Shown piece after piece: positions 33,272-42,084 of a DNA stretch of 64,000 nt. Position 1 is the stretch's first letter; every line of letters starts with the position of its first letter. The notes below the pieces were generated by a model. The model ran no database searches, was not told where the DNA came from, and saw nothing but the letters and a program-made list of their open reading frames with translations. Source of the DNA: Thermaerobacter marianensis DSM 12885 (GTDB taxonomy: Bacteria; Bacillota; Sulfobacillia; Thermaerobacterales; Thermaerobacteraceae); the NCBI RefSeq assembly GCF_000184705.1, contig NC_014831.1, forward strand, positions 2,418,001 to 2,482,000, read 5' to 3'. Both the position numbers and the translations under genes were made by a program.

Positions 33272-34780
33272 ATGCCGGATCGGACATCCTCCACCGGGGC
33301 CCCGCAGGGCGGCGCGCCCGTCGGCGGGAACCTCTCCCGCCACGGGTTTTTCGTTCTCCTGCTCACCATGTTCCTGACCGTGGCCGGGTTCGGGATCGTG
33401 CTCCCGGTGCTGCCCTACTTCGCCCGGGAACTGGGCGCCAGCAGCCTGGAGATGGGGCTGATGGTGTCCCTCTACGCCCTGGCCCAGTTCCTCTTCGCGC
33501 CCGTGTGGGGGTCCCTGTCCGACCGCATCGGCCGCAAGCCCGTTCTGATCCTGGGCATGACCGGGTTCGGCCTCTCCTTCACGGCCATGGCCTTCGTGCA
33601 CTCGGTGGCGCTGCTGATCCTGGTGCGCTTTTTGGGCGGGATGCTTTCGGCCTCCACGTTCCCCGCCGCGCAGGCGCTGGTGGCCGACCTGACGCCCCCC
33701 GAGCGGCGGGGCAGCGCCCTGGCCATGATGGGGGGCTCCAGCAACCTGGGCTTCGTCATGGGCCCGCTGCTGGGGGTGCCCATCACTTCGCTGGGCTACG
33801 GCTTCCCCGGCCTGGCGCTGACCGGCGGCGTCGCCATCCTGCTCACCGCCGCCCTGGCCACGGCGGTGCTGCCGGCGCCCGCTCCCCGGGCCGCCAGCGG
33901 CGGGCGCCGGCCACCGCTGGCGGAGGCGCTGCGGCTGGCGGTGGCCAGCCCGGAGGCGCCCTGCTACTGGCTGGTCCTGGTGGCCGCCCTGGCCGGATCC
34001 AGCGTCTTCTCCATGCTGGGCTATTACCTGATGGATCGGATGGGCGCGCCGGAGTCGGCCAACCAGCTGGCCTTCTCGGTGATGGGCATCGCCTCGGCCA
34101 TCATCCAGTTCACCACCGTGGGTTGGGCCATGGGCCGCTGGGGCGAGACCAAGGTGGCGGGTGGCGGCTTTTTGGCCGGTTCCGCCGCCTTCATGCTGCT
34201 GCTGGCGGCCGGGCAGGTCTGGCAGGCCTGCGCGGCGGTGGCCGTCTGGGGCATCGCCCTGGCGCTGATCCGGCCGCCCCTGACCACGCTGGTGTCGCGG
34301 CGCACGCGCCTGGGCCAGGGCGTGGCGCTGGGGATCCAGGCGTCCTTCGAGAGCATGGGGCGCATGGTGGGACCGTTGCTGGCGGGGTCCCTGTTCGGCC
34401 TGCACCCCCAGCTGCCCTACGCCGTCGTCGCGGGGCTGCTCCTGGTGGCGCTGGTCTGGGGAACCCGCACCCTGCGGCGCCTGGAATCGGGCCCAGCCGG
34501 CGTGCCAGGCGGGGCGGGCCCGGGCCCGTGGAACCAGCCGGCCGTGCGGAAGCTCGGCGGGAACCCGGTGGTCCCTGCGCATCGCCCCGCCTCGCGCCGC
34601 CCCGGACCTGCCGGCCAAGGCGTGCCCGTGGAGGATGCCCCAGCCGGCGCCCGGCCTGCCGGCAGGACGCCCGCGGCCGGGCGACCACCCGCACGGAATG
34701 GATCGCTGGTCGCGGGCGGGCAGGCACCCTGCGGGCCGGCGCCGGCGCCGGGGGCGCCCGCACCGGTGCGCGACCGGTGA
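33272..34780 (+). CDS. MFS transporter (drug efflux type)
   Basis: A 502-residue major facilitator with 12 predicted helices over residues 25-410. First helix: FFVLLLTMFLTVAGFGIVLP, then VLPYFARELGASSLEMGLMV. The loop 2-3 motif is GSLSDRIGRKPVLILGM (family motif A) and LVADLTPPERRGSALAMMGG follows helix 4. FVMGPLLGVPITSLGYGFPG resembles motif C of TetA/MdtG-like drug:H+ antiporters. The last 95 residues are a Pro/Ala/Gly/Arg tail, probably cytoplasmic and unusual for the family. ATG at 33272 follows GGAGG; a start six codons upstream lacks one. The exported compound is unknown. Confidence 0.88.
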   Translation: MPDRTSSTGAPQGGAPVGGNLSRHGFFVLLLTMFLTVAGFGIVLPVLPYFARELGASSLEMGLMVSLYALAQFLFAPVWGSLSDRIGRKPVLILGMTGFGLSFTAMAFVHSVALLILVRFLGGMLSASTFPAAQALVADLTPPERRGSALAMMGGSSNLGFVMGPLLGVPITSLGYGFPGLALTGGVAILLTAALATAVLPAPAPRAASGGRRPPLAEALRLAVASPEAPCYWLVLVAALAGSSVFSMLGYYLMDRMGAPESANQLAFSVMGIASAIIQFTTVGWAMGRWGETKVAGGGFLAGSAAFMLLLAAGQVWQACAAVAVWGIALALIRPPLTTLVSRRTRLGQGVALGIQASFESMGRMVGPLLAGSLFGLHPQLPYAVVAGLLLVALVWGTRTLRRLESGPAGVPGGAGPGPWNQPAVRKLGGNPVVPAHRPASRRPGPAGQGVPVEDAPAGARPAGRTPAAGRPPARNGSLVAGGQAPCGPAPAPGAPAPVRDR

Positions 34781-34832
34781 GCCCGGAATCCGCTGGTCAG
34801 GGGATCAACGGGTTCTCATCACGGAACCCATG

Positions 34833-34856
34833 ACCCGCGGGTGGGGGCCCGCGGGT
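34833..34856. terminator. hairpin between convergent genes
   Basis: ACCCGCGGG at 34833-34841 pairs with CCCGCGGGT at 34848-34856 in the 105-base gap between the MFS gene and the convergent unknown gene. No T-run. Confidence 0.4.
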
Positions 34857-34885
34857 GGGGCCGGTGCCCTCCCGCCGCCTGGGCC

Positions 34886-35869
34886 CTACCGGCCCGCCAA
34901 GCGGCTGTGGGCCGGCGGCGCGCCGAGTTCTTCCAGGATCCGGACCGCCTCCGGCGCCCGCTCGTAGGCCAGCAAGATCCCGTCGGCGTAGGCATCGGCC
35001 ACCCGGGCGGCCTTGAGCAGCGCCTTGCGGTCCACGTTCAGGGCGTAGAGCTCGACCACGAAGGGCACAGCGCCCAGCAGGTCCCGGAAGCCCCAGGCCA
35101 GGGTCTCGACCCAGTACGTGGTGCTGTAGTGCAGGTCGTAGATGGGCACCACGAAGAAGTCGACCAGCGGCGCCAGCTGGGCCAGGTCCAGGCCGAAGCG
35201 CCGGAACTGGTGGTCGCCGTAGGGGTCGGGGTAGAGGGTCAGGGACAGGGGCGGGCGCGGCGCCGGTTCCGTTCCGGCACCCGGCTGCCGGCCCATCCGC
35301 GCCACCGCCTCCCGGACGAACCCGGCAATGGCCGCAGCGCGCCAGGTCGCCGGATCCAGCCCGGAGGCGGCCTGCGCCGCGCGGCAGCGGGGGCACTGGC
35401 AGAAACCCTCGCGGGGAAAGCTCACCGTATCCAGCCGCAGGCCGGCGACGGGCGCCGCCGCGGCCTGTTCCACCAGGTCCAGCAGGCGCTGGCGGTAGGC
35501 TGCATCGCTCGGGCAGACCCAATCCCAGTCGAAGTAGGGGGTACCCCGCACCGCCCGCATGCCGCCGGGGCCCACCGCCGCCAGGCCGGGCTCCCGCTCC
35601 ACCGCCTGGTTGTCGCCGAAGCAGCTGATCATGTTGTGGGCACCCGGCACCGGCGGGTCGACTCGTCCCAGCACGCTCTTGATCTCGTAGAACACGTGCA
35701 CGGGAAAGGGAAGCACCGGCGCAGCCGGGGCCGGCTTGACCGCAGCCGGCCGCCCTGCCGGCGCATCCCCCGGCGGCGCCCCCGCCCCCGAACCGTCGGC
35801 AAATGGTAGGTACCCCATCTCCCGCAGCGCCCGCAGGTCCCGCCGGTCGTAGGTCACGATCCCGCGCAT
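34886..35869 (-). CDS. unknown protein with a TIM-barrel glycosidase-like layout
   Basis: A 327-residue protein I cannot place in a named family. Strand-like segments alternate with helices: VHVFYEIKSVLGRVDP, AHNMISCFGDNQAVERE, DWDWVCPSDAAYRQRLLDLV, VAGLRLDTVSFPREGFCQCP then RCRAAQ, PPLSLTLYPDPYGDHQF, LVDFFVVPIYDLHYSTTYWV and VPFVVELYALNVDRKALLKA. The order, with Asp after GLRL and Pro-Ile-Tyr-Asp late, resembles (beta/alpha)8 glycoside-hydrolase-like proteins of unknown activity. A CxCxxC cluster (FCQCPRC) after strand 4 could bind metal. Residues 26-50 are Pro/Ala/Gly-rich. No signal peptide, so it is cytoplasmic. ATG at 35869 has only a weak ribosome site. It lies just downstream of ychF. 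Confidence 0.6.
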   Translation of the reverse strand: MRGIVTYDRRDLRALREMGYLPFADGSGAGAPPGDAPAGRPAAVKPAPAAPVLPFPVHVFYEIKSVLGRVDPPVPGAHNMISCFGDNQAVEREPGLAAVGPGGMRAVRGTPYFDWDWVCPSDAAYRQRLLDLVEQAAAAPVAGLRLDTVSFPREGFCQCPRCRAAQAASGLDPATWRAAAIAGFVREAVARMGRQPGAGTEPAPRPPLSLTLYPDPYGDHQFRRFGLDLAQLAPLVDFFVVPIYDLHYSTTYWVETLAWGFRDLLGAVPFVVELYALNVDRKALLKAARVADAYADGILLAYERAPEAVRILEELGAPPAHSRLAGR

Positions 35870-35926
35870 CCCGGATCCCCCGTCCCCCGTCCCTGGCGCC
35901 GTCCCCCTGCCAGGGATGCCGCAATC

Positions 35927-36997
35927 TTAGACGTTGAACCGGAACAGGATCACGTCGCCGTCCTGGACCACGTAGTCCCGGCCCTCGAGGCGCAGCAGCC
36001 CCGCCTCCCGCACGGCGGCCATGGAGCCCAGGCGGACCAGGTCGTCGTAGGCCACCACCTCGGCGCGGATGAACCCGCGCTCGATGTCGGAGTGGATCTT
36101 GCCGGCCGCCTGCTTGGCGGTGGTGCCGCGGCGGATGGGCCAGGCGCGGACCTCCTCCTCGCCGGCGGTGAAGAAGCTGATGAGCCCGCTGGCCTCGTAG
36201 GCCGCCCGGGCCAGGCGGGCCACCCCCGGCTCGGCGATGCCGTACTCCGCCATGAAGGCCTCCCGCTCGCCGGGCGCCAGCTCCGCGATGTCCGCCTCCA
36301 CCGGCCCGCAGAAGGTGATCACCGGCTCGCCCCACCGGGCGGCGGCCTCCCGCAGCCCCGCCTCGCCGGTGAAGGTGCCCTCCTGCAGCTGCGCCTCGTC
36401 CACGTTGACGGCCAGGACCAGGGGCTTGAGGGTGAGCAGGCCGAAGCCCCTGACCAGCCGCAGGTCCTCGTCGGTCCATTCCAGTTCCCGCAGCGGCCGT
36501 TCCTGCTCCAGGGTCTCCTGGAGCAAGGGCAGGCGCTCCAGCAGGGCCTGGTCGTCGGGCCGGCGCTTGCGGGGCGGCGTCGCCTCCAGGCGCTGGCGGG
36601 CGCTCTCCACCACGGCCAGGTCCGTCAGGATCAGCTCGTCGCGGATCAGGCGGGCATCCCGCAAGGGGTCGACCTCGCCCAGCACGTGGGGCAGCGCCGG
36701 ATCGGCGAAGGCCCGGATGACGTGGACCAGCACGTCCGCGCCCCGGACGGCCTCCAGGAACCGGTTCCACCGGGCCCGGTCCTCACCCGGCACGGCGCCG
36801 GGGATGTCGGTGACCCGCAGGGCGGCGGGCGTGATCTTGCGGGGGTTGTACAGGGCGGCCAGGCGGTCGAGGCGCGGGTCGGGGATGGCCGCCATGCCCA
36901 CGGTGGCTTGGCCGGGCCCGCCGCGGCCCTCGCCGGCCAGCAGCCGGAACAGCAGGGATTTCCCCACCTGGGGAAGGCCGATCAAGCCGATGTCCAC
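35927..36997 (-). CDS. ychF: redox-regulated ATPase YchF (OLA1 family)
   Basis: A 356-residue Obg-like P-loop ATPase that associates with ribosomes. G1 motif: DIGLIGLPQVGKSLLFRLLA; G2/G3: ATVGMAAIPDPRLDRLAALY, KITPAALRVTDIPGAVPGED; the position of the NKxD element reads LAVNVDEAQLQ, consistent with ATP rather than GTP preference. A coiled-coil stretch (about 130-190) and the C-terminal TGS-like domain with LISFFTAGEEEVRAWPIRRG and AAGKIHSDIERGFIRAEVVA complete it; LEGRDYVVQDGDVILFRFNV is the usual end. GTG at 36997 follows GAGGAGGCCAACCC; the open frame upstream to 37261 is unrelated low-complexity sequence. Confidence 0.95.
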   Translation of the reverse strand: MDIGLIGLPQVGKSLLFRLLAGEGRGGPGQATVGMAAIPDPRLDRLAALYNPRKITPAALRVTDIPGAVPGEDRARWNRFLEAVRGADVLVHVIRAFADPALPHVLGEVDPLRDARLIRDELILTDLAVVESARQRLEATPPRKRRPDDQALLERLPLLQETLEQERPLRELEWTDEDLRLVRGFGLLTLKPLVLAVNVDEAQLQEGTFTGEAGLREAAARWGEPVITFCGPVEADIAELAPGEREAFMAEYGIAEPGVARLARAAYEASGLISFFTAGEEEVRAWPIRRGTTAKQAAGKIHSDIERGFIRAEVVAYDDLVRLGSMAAVREAGLLRLEGRDYVVQDGDVILFRFNV

Positions 36998-37175
36998 GGG
37001 TTGGCCTCCTCGTGCGGAAGGTGCAGGACGGGAGCCGTCCGGTGGGGGGACGAACCTGGCGCCGCAGAGGCTGGCTTCGTGCGCACCTGCGCTGCCGGGC
37101 GCCGCGGGCGGGCTGCGCCGAGCGTCGTGCGCCCGCTGTGCCCGGTGCTCACGTCCGGCGGCGGCGCGGCCGCCC

Positions 37176-38945
37176 TCAGCGGGCGCCCGGCCCCGGTTCC
37201 CGGGCGGCGACGGCGGCGATGCGGATGGCCGTCCGGCCGTCCGGGCCGGGTTCTTCCACAAAGGTGACGGTGATCCGGGAGCCGTCGCTGCGGGTCACCA
37301 CCAGCGGGCCCCGCCGGTCGCCGCCGGCGGCCGGTTCGACCCGCCACCCCTGGCCCAGGGGACGCTGGGTCAGGAGGTCGCGGCCCGCCGCCAGCACGGC
37401 AGGATCCTGCCCGCGGACCAGCGCGGCGGCTTCCGCCAGATCCCCCCGGCTCACCAGCGTAATGAACGCCTGCAGCACGCTCAAGGGCTGGTCGACGGGC
37501 CGGGTGGAGGCGGGCAGATAGGTGCCGGCCGTGGCCGACCAGATCCAGCGCTGGTGCCAGAGGCCGGTGACCGGGCCGTCGGGCGTCACCAGCACGGGGC
37601 GCCCGGCGGGTCCAGAGGCCGACGAACCGGTTCCCTCCGGGCCAAAAGCCCACCGCCCCGCCGGTACCGGCGCTTCCGTCACCACGTCGATCCACGTGGC
37701 GTCCGGGGCCACCTCCACCTGGCGCAAGGGCCCGGCGGCGGGGAAACCGGACGAACCGGCCGGCGTACCCGCCGGCGCAGCGGCGGCCCCTCCGGGCCCG
37801 CCCGCACCGCCGGTCGCCCCTGCCGTGCCCGCCGCCGTCCCGTCGGCGGCCGCCGCCGCGGCAGATCCCGCCGCGGGCACCGCCTGCGGACTGCCCAGGC
37901 TCCAAACTGCCTGCCACGAACCCCCGGCCCGTTCCAGCAAGGTCACCCGCAAGGCAGGCTGGCCGCCCGCGGGATAGTGCTCCGTGACCAGCAGCAGGCG
38001 GGCCGGCTGGTCGCCGCCGCCCGGCCACAGCCAGGCGTCCTTCACCACGGCCGCCAGCCCTGGAGCCGGTCCGGTCCCGGTTCCGGCGGGCCCGGAGGCT
38101 TTCCCGCCTGCGGCCGCCAGCGGGCTGGCGCCCCAGTCGCCCAGGACCTGCAGCTGGACACCGGGCTCGCGGGTCCAGGTGGCGATGATGTGCCCCGCCG
38201 TCTCCGGGAAGCGGGGACCGAAGTCCACCAGCAGGACGGCCCGGGGTTCGCCGGCTTCCGGGCTTGAGCCACCGCCGCGGCTTCCGCGTCCCGCCGCGCT
38301 CGGGGTGGCGGACCCGTCCGAGGCGGTTCCCGCGCCGGAGCCGGCGCCGGCGCCCGGGCCGGCTCGGCTGCCGGGATCGCCGGCGGATGTGCTCTGCATT
38401 GGCCCGGAAAACGCCCCGTCCTGGAGCCGGCGGGGCTGCGCCACACGGACGAAGGGCATCTCCGGGGTGGCCAGTTCCAGTTCGAGGACCACCGGGTCCA
38501 GGGGCCGGGTCGTGGGGTCCAGCCGCTCCAGGCGATAGAGAATTTGCTGGACGGCCCGGGCGAAGGCGTCGCCGGGACCCGCCGGAGGCGGTCCGAGGGC
38601 CGAACGGGTTTCGTTGCGGGGCTCGCCGGGCGGGATGCCGGTGCCTCCTACCGGCGGACCGCCCGGTGGTCCGGCCTGGACGGTCAGGGGTGCCGGGCTG
38701 CCGGCGCCCCCTGCCGACAGGGCGGGACGAACGACCTCCGGGGAACCGGCGGGACGTGCCACCGCCATGGCTCCCCCTGCGGAGGGCCCGGCCGGGGCGA
38801 GCCCCAGGACTTCGACCCCCGCCACCTGGCGCCAGAAAAAAGCGGCCAGCAGCACCGCAGGGGCAAGAACCCGGATCGCCCGAGCCCGCACGCCCGCGGT
38901 GGCGGCCGCTGGTCGCCTCGTCGGGACGGAAGTCGGGATCGTCAT
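37176..38945 (-). CDS. unknown secreted or membrane-anchored protein
   Basis: A 589-residue protein with an N-terminal signal/anchor (basic residues, then IRVLAPAVLLAAFFWRQVAG at about 24-43). It has long Ala/Pro/Gly/Ser-rich linkers and four islands of ordered sequence: FARAVQQILYRLERLDPTTR (about 128), AVLLVDFGPRFPETAGHIIA (about 245), ARLLLVTEHYPAGGQPALRV then TLLERAGGSWQAVWSLGSPQ (about 310), and PLSVLQAFITLVSRGDLAEA through GSRITVTFVEEPGPDGRTAI at the C-terminus. The last island, with a helix pair followed by beta strands, recalls a ligand-binding NTF2-like or sigma-anti-sigma accessory fold, but I recognise no family. ATG at 38945 lies only about 8 bases downstream of the -10, with no ribosome site, so the message is nearly leaderless. 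Confidence 0.6.
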   Translation of the reverse strand: MTIPTSVPTRRPAAATAGVRARAIRVLAPAVLLAAFFWRQVAGVEVLGLAPAGPSAGGAMAVARPAGSPEVVRPALSAGGAGSPAPLTVQAGPPGGPPVGGTGIPPGEPRNETRSALGPPPAGPGDAFARAVQQILYRLERLDPTTRPLDPVVLELELATPEMPFVRVAQPRRLQDGAFSGPMQSTSAGDPGSRAGPGAGAGSGAGTASDGSATPSAAGRGSRGGGSSPEAGEPRAVLLVDFGPRFPETAGHIIATWTREPGVQLQVLGDWGASPLAAAGGKASGPAGTGTGPAPGLAAVVKDAWLWPGGGDQPARLLLVTEHYPAGGQPALRVTLLERAGGSWQAVWSLGSPQAVPAAGSAAAAAADGTAAGTAGATGGAGGPGGAAAAPAGTPAGSSGFPAAGPLRQVEVAPDATWIDVVTEAPVPAGRWAFGPEGTGSSASGPAGRPVLVTPDGPVTGLWHQRWIWSATAGTYLPASTRPVDQPLSVLQAFITLVSRGDLAEAAALVRGQDPAVLAAGRDLLTQRPLGQGWRVEPAAGGDRRGPLVVTRSDGSRITVTFVEEPGPDGRTAIRIAAVAAREPGPGAR

Positions 38946-38952
38946 GGTAACA

Positions 38953-38981
38953 GGTTAATCTTTCTGTAATCTTTATGTCAA
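38953..38981 (-). promoter_or_regulatory. promoter with consensus -35 for the secreted unknown; direct repeats in the spacer
   Basis: On the minus strand TTGACA (38976-38981), 17-base spacer and TTAACC (38953-38958). The spacer and flank contain ATAAAGATTA and AGAAAGATTA, two copies of AAAGATTA exactly 11 bases apart, i.e. one helical turn. The start codon is immediately downstream. The region is by far the most A+T-rich of this part of the window. Confidence 0.6.
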
Positions 38982-39044
38982 ATTTGCTTCACCACCGGTC
39001 CCGGCCGTCCCACCCCACGTTGGCCGTTTTGCGTTGCCGTCCGC

Positions 39045-40109
39045 TCACGACCACGCCGCCGGGAAGCCCTCGCCCAGCACCTCCGCCGCGTCGGTGACGG
39101 CCACGAAGGCGTAGGGATCGATGTCACGGATCAGCTGCTTGAGCCGCGCCAGCTCCCGCCGGTTCAGCACCACCAGCACCACCGCCCGTTCTTCCCCCGT
39201 CCAGGCACCGGTGGCCCGCAGCAGCGTGGCACCGCGCCCCAGCTGCGTGGTGACCGCCTGGGCCACCTCCTGCGGCCGCGTGGTGACGATCCAGGCGCTC
39301 TTGGCCCGCAGCGGGCCCTCCTGGACCACGTCGGCCACCCGCCCGCCCAGGAACGTGACCAGGATGGAGTAGAGGGCGGTGTCGGCGCCCAGGGTCAGGG
39401 CAAAGGCCGCCAGCACCAGGCTGTCGAACACCAGGAACGTCTCGGCGATGCCGATGCCGTACCGCTCCTTGAGAAACCGGGCCACGATGTCGACGCCGCC
39501 GCTGGACGCCCCCGCCCGGAACAGGAGGCCGATGCCGGCGCCGATGAAGGCGCCGCCGTAGAGGCTGGCCAGCAGGGGCTCGTCGACCGGGAAGGCCACG
39601 CCCTCGGTGAGCCGCAGGGCCAGGGTCACCAGCAGCGTGGCCAGGCCCGTGCGCAGGATGAACCCGCGCCCGATGGCCCACCACCCGAAGACGAAGAGGG
39701 GCACGTTGAGCAGCAGGTACAGCAGCGAGACGGGCAGGCCGGTGGCGTAGTGGAGCAGCAGGGACACGCCGCTGAGGCCGCCCTCGCCCAGCCGGGCCGG
39801 CACCAGAAAGCCGTTGATGCCCAAGCTGAACAGGGTCGCCCCGGCGGCCAAGAACGCCACCTGGACGAACCGGCCCGCCCCGGCCGGGCCGCCGCTCCCC
39901 GACCCGCTGCGGGCCGCCGTGCCGCCCTCCGGCCCGCCCCCTGCCATCCCGCCACCGGCCGGGTCTCGTCCCGCCGCACCCCGGCGGTCCCGGCGCGGGC
40001 CCGCCGGTAGGGCACCGGCTGCGACCCCGCCGGCCGCCGCGCCACGTGGCACCGGACCGGCCGCCATCCCGCCGGCCCGGGCCGGCTGCTCCGGCTTGCC
40101 TGACGTCAC
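39045..40109 (-). CDS. YitT-family membrane protein (DUF161 + DUF2179)
   Basis: A 354-residue protein. After an 80-residue Ala/Gly/Arg-rich cytoplasmic leader, five to six helices follow: FVQVAFLAAGATLFSLGING, GEGGLSGVSLLLHYATGLPV, LLYLLLNVPLFVFGWWAIG, FILRTGLATLLVTLALRLTE, LASLYGGAFIGAGIGLLFRA. The signature GASSGGVDIVARFLKERYGI and FLVFDSLVLAAFALTLGADT are typical of YitT. The C-terminal DUF2179 domain reads SAWIVTTRPQEVAQAVTTQL then GRGATLLRATGAWTG and IRDIDPYAFVAVTDAAEVLG. Function is unknown. GTG at 40109 follows GGGGAGGCGGCAGG. It lies about 60 bases beyond the Rieske gene, perhaps in the same transcript. Confidence 0.9.
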   Translation of the reverse strand: MTSGKPEQPARAGGMAAGPVPRGAAAGGVAAGALPAGPRRDRRGAAGRDPAGGGMAGGGPEGGTAARSGSGSGGPAGAGRFVQVAFLAAGATLFSLGINGFLVPARLGEGGLSGVSLLLHYATGLPVSLLYLLLNVPLFVFGWWAIGRGFILRTGLATLLVTLALRLTEGVAFPVDEPLLASLYGGAFIGAGIGLLFRAGASSGGVDIVARFLKERYGIGIAETFLVFDSLVLAAFALTLGADTALYSILVTFLGGRVADVVQEGPLRAKSAWIVTTRPQEVAQAVTTQLGRGATLLRATGAWTGEERAVVLVVLNRRELARLKQLIRDIDPYAFVAVTDAAEVLGEGFPAAWS

Positions 40110-40167
40110 ACCCTGCCGCCTCCCCGCCGCCCAACCTCCGTCACCTGGTTCCCGGCGGCCGCCGGCC

Positions 40168-40482
40168 TCATTCCGGCCACTGGATCAGGATGGCGTCGCC
40201 CTCCACCCGCACGGGGTAGGTGCGCAAGGGCACCACCGCCGGAAGGGCCCGCACGGCGCCGGTGCGCACGTCGAACCGCGCCCCGTGGCGCGGGCAGATG
40301 CAGACGTGCCCGTCGAGCCCGCCCTCGCTCAGCGAAGCCTGGGCATGGGTGCAGGTGTCGTCGGTAGCGTACAACTCGCCGTCTGCCGTGTGCCAGATGG
40401 CGACGGGGTGGCCGTCCACCTCCACCTTGAGGCCGGTCCCGGCCGGCACCTGGTCCCGCGTCGCCACTTGCCGCCATGCCAT
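40168..40482 (-). CDS. Rieske [2Fe-2S] ferredoxin-like protein
   Basis: A 104-residue Rieske domain protein. Cluster ligands are Cys44 and His46 (CTHAQASLSEGGLDG) and Cys63 and His66 (VCICPRHGARFDVRTG), in the standard CxH...CxxH arrangement, with the closing strands PLRTYPVRVEGDAILIQW. Stand-alone Rieske proteins of this size act as electron carriers for oxygenases or accompany suf operons, where they are presumed to take part in Fe-S cluster assembly. ATG at 40482 follows GGGGGAGGACGGCAGC. It is 106 bases downstream of sufB on the same strand, which supports the second role. Confidence 0.92.
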   Translation of the reverse strand: MAWRQVATRDQVPAGTGLKVEVDGHPVAIWHTADGELYATDDTCTHAQASLSEGGLDGHVCICPRHGARFDVRTGAVRALPAVVPLRTYPVRVEGDAILIQWPE

Positions 40483-40588
40483 GCTGCCGTCCTCCCCCAC
40501 GTGCGAAGGCCGGTGGCCACCGGCCACCGGCCTTCGCCGGTTCGTCCATCGCGTCGGTCTCCGCTGCGGCCCGGGAGGGCGCCGCCGA

Positions 40589-41989
40589 TCAGCCGACGGA
40601 GCCCTCCATCTCCAGCTGGATCAGCCGGTTCATCTCGATGGCGTACTCCATGGGCAGCTCCTTGGTGAAGGGCTCGATGAAGCCGCTGACGATCATCGTG
40701 GTCGCCGTCTGCTCGTCGATGCCGCGGCTCATCAGGTAGAAGAGCTGCTCCTCGCTGACCTTGGACACCGTCGCCTCGTGCTGGATGGTGACGTTGTCCT
40801 CGTTGATCTCGATGTAGGGGAAGGTGTCCGTCTTGGAGTAGGGGTCGAGGATCAAAGCGTCGCACTGGACGTTGACCTTCGCCCGCTCCGCCCCCTCGTG
40901 CACCTGCACCAGGCCGCGGTAGGTCTGGATGCCGCCGTCCTTGCAGATGCCCTTGGACACCACGGTGGACGAGGTGTCGGGGGCCACGTGGATCACCTTG
41001 CTGCCGGCGTCCTGGTGCTGGCCCCGGCCGGCGAAGGCGATGGACAGGATGTCGGCCTTGGCGCCGCGGCCCAGCAGGTACACGCTGGGGTACTTCATGG
41101 TGACCTTGGAGCCAATGTTGCCGTCGACCCACTCCATGGTGGCCTCCTCGTGGGCGACGGCCCGCTTGGTCACCAGGTTGTAGACGTTGTGGGACCAGTT
41201 CTGGATGGTGGTGTAGCGGCAGCGGCCGCCCTTCTTGACGATGATCTCCACCACCGCCGAGTGCAGCGAGTCGGTGGAGTAGATGGGCGCCGTGCAGCCC
41301 TCAACGTAGTGAACGAAGGCACCCTCGTCCACGATGATCAGGGTCCGCTCGAACTGCCCCATGTTCTGGGCGTTGATGCGGAAGTAGGCCTGCAGCGGGA
41401 TCTCGACCCGGACGCCCGGCGGGACGTAGATGAAGCTCCCGCCGGACCACACCGCCGTGTTCAGCGCGGCGAACTTGTTGTCCTCCGCCGGGACCACGGT
41501 GCCGAAGTACTCCCGCACCAGGTCCGGGTACTCCTTGACGGCGGTGTCCGTGTCGCAGAAGATCACGCCCTGCTTCTCCAGGTCTTCCCGGATGCTGTGG
41601 TACACCACTTCGGACTCGTACTGGGCGCTGACCCCGGCCAGGAACTTGCGCTCGGCCTCGGGGATGCCCAGCCGGTCGAAGGTCTGCTTGATGTACTCGG
41701 GCACCTCGTCCCAGCTACGGCCCTGGCGCTCCGCCGGCTTGATGTAGTAATGGATGTCCTCGAAGCGCAGGCCGGACAGGTCGGGGCCCCACGTGGGCAT
41801 GGGCTTCTTCTGGAAGATCTCGAAGGCCTTGAGCCGGATCTCCCGCATCCAGGCGGGCTCGTCCTTGTAGTGGGAGATGCTCTCCACGATCTCCCGGGTC
41901 AGGCCCTTGGGGGACTTGAAGACGTAGTCTTCGGGGTCGCGGAAGCCGTACTTGTATTCACGGCCCAGTTCGACCAGTTCCTTGGCCAC
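40589..41989 (-). CDS. sufB: Fe-S cluster scaffold protein SufB
   Basis: A 466-residue SufB, nearly collinear with B. subtilis Suf[101 protein letters not shown] then [20 protein letters not shown], and the C-terminal [20 protein letters not shown] and [20 protein letters not shown]. With SufC and SufD it forms the scaffold on which clusters are built. GTG at 41989 is preferred: GGAGG lies eight bases before it, while the GTG at 41998 overlaps that site. Homologues start M-A-K, matching V-A-K here. No sufC, sufD or sufS is adjacent. Confidence 0.96.
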   Translation of the reverse strand: MAKELVELGREYKYGFRDPEDYVFKSPKGLTREIVESISHYKDEPAWMREIRLKAFEIFQKKPMPTWGPDLSGLRFEDIHYYIKPAERQGRSWDEVPEYIKQTFDRLGIPEAERKFLAGVSAQYESEVVYHSIREDLEKQGVIFCDTDTAVKEYPDLVREYFGTVVPAEDNKFAALNTAVWSGGSFIYVPPGVRVEIPLQAYFRINAQNMGQFERTLIIVDEGAFVHYVEGCTAPIYSTDSLHSAVVEIIVKKGGRCRYTTIQNWSHNVYNLVTKRAVAHEEATMEWVDGNIGSKVTMKYPSVYLLGRGAKADILSIAFAGRGQHQDAGSKVIHVAPDTSSTVVSKGICKDGGIQTYRGLVQVHEGAERAKVNVQCDALILDPYSKTDTFPYIEINEDNVTIQHEATVSKVSEEQLFYLMSRGIDEQTATTMIVSGFIEPFTKELPMEYAIEMNRLIQLEMEGSVG

Positions 41990-42056
41990 CCAGCTCACCT
42001 CCGGGCGTGGCCCCGTGGGCGATGGCGGACCAACCGTCCATGGGGGTGTTTTTGCG

Positions 42057-42084
42057 AATCTATCCTTATTTGGTTCTGGTCTAA
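42057..42084 (-). promoter_or_regulatory. candidate promoter of sufB
   Basis: On the minus strand TTAGAC (42079-42084), 16-base spacer and TAGATT (42057-42062) in an A+T-rich patch about 68 bases before the sufB start. Confidence 0.45.

Noticed and set aside
29757-33287. Minus-strand open frame of 1176 codons
   Set aside because: It lies antisense to ptsI and the SQR-like gene, whose products are fully recognisable; a product of high G+C content.
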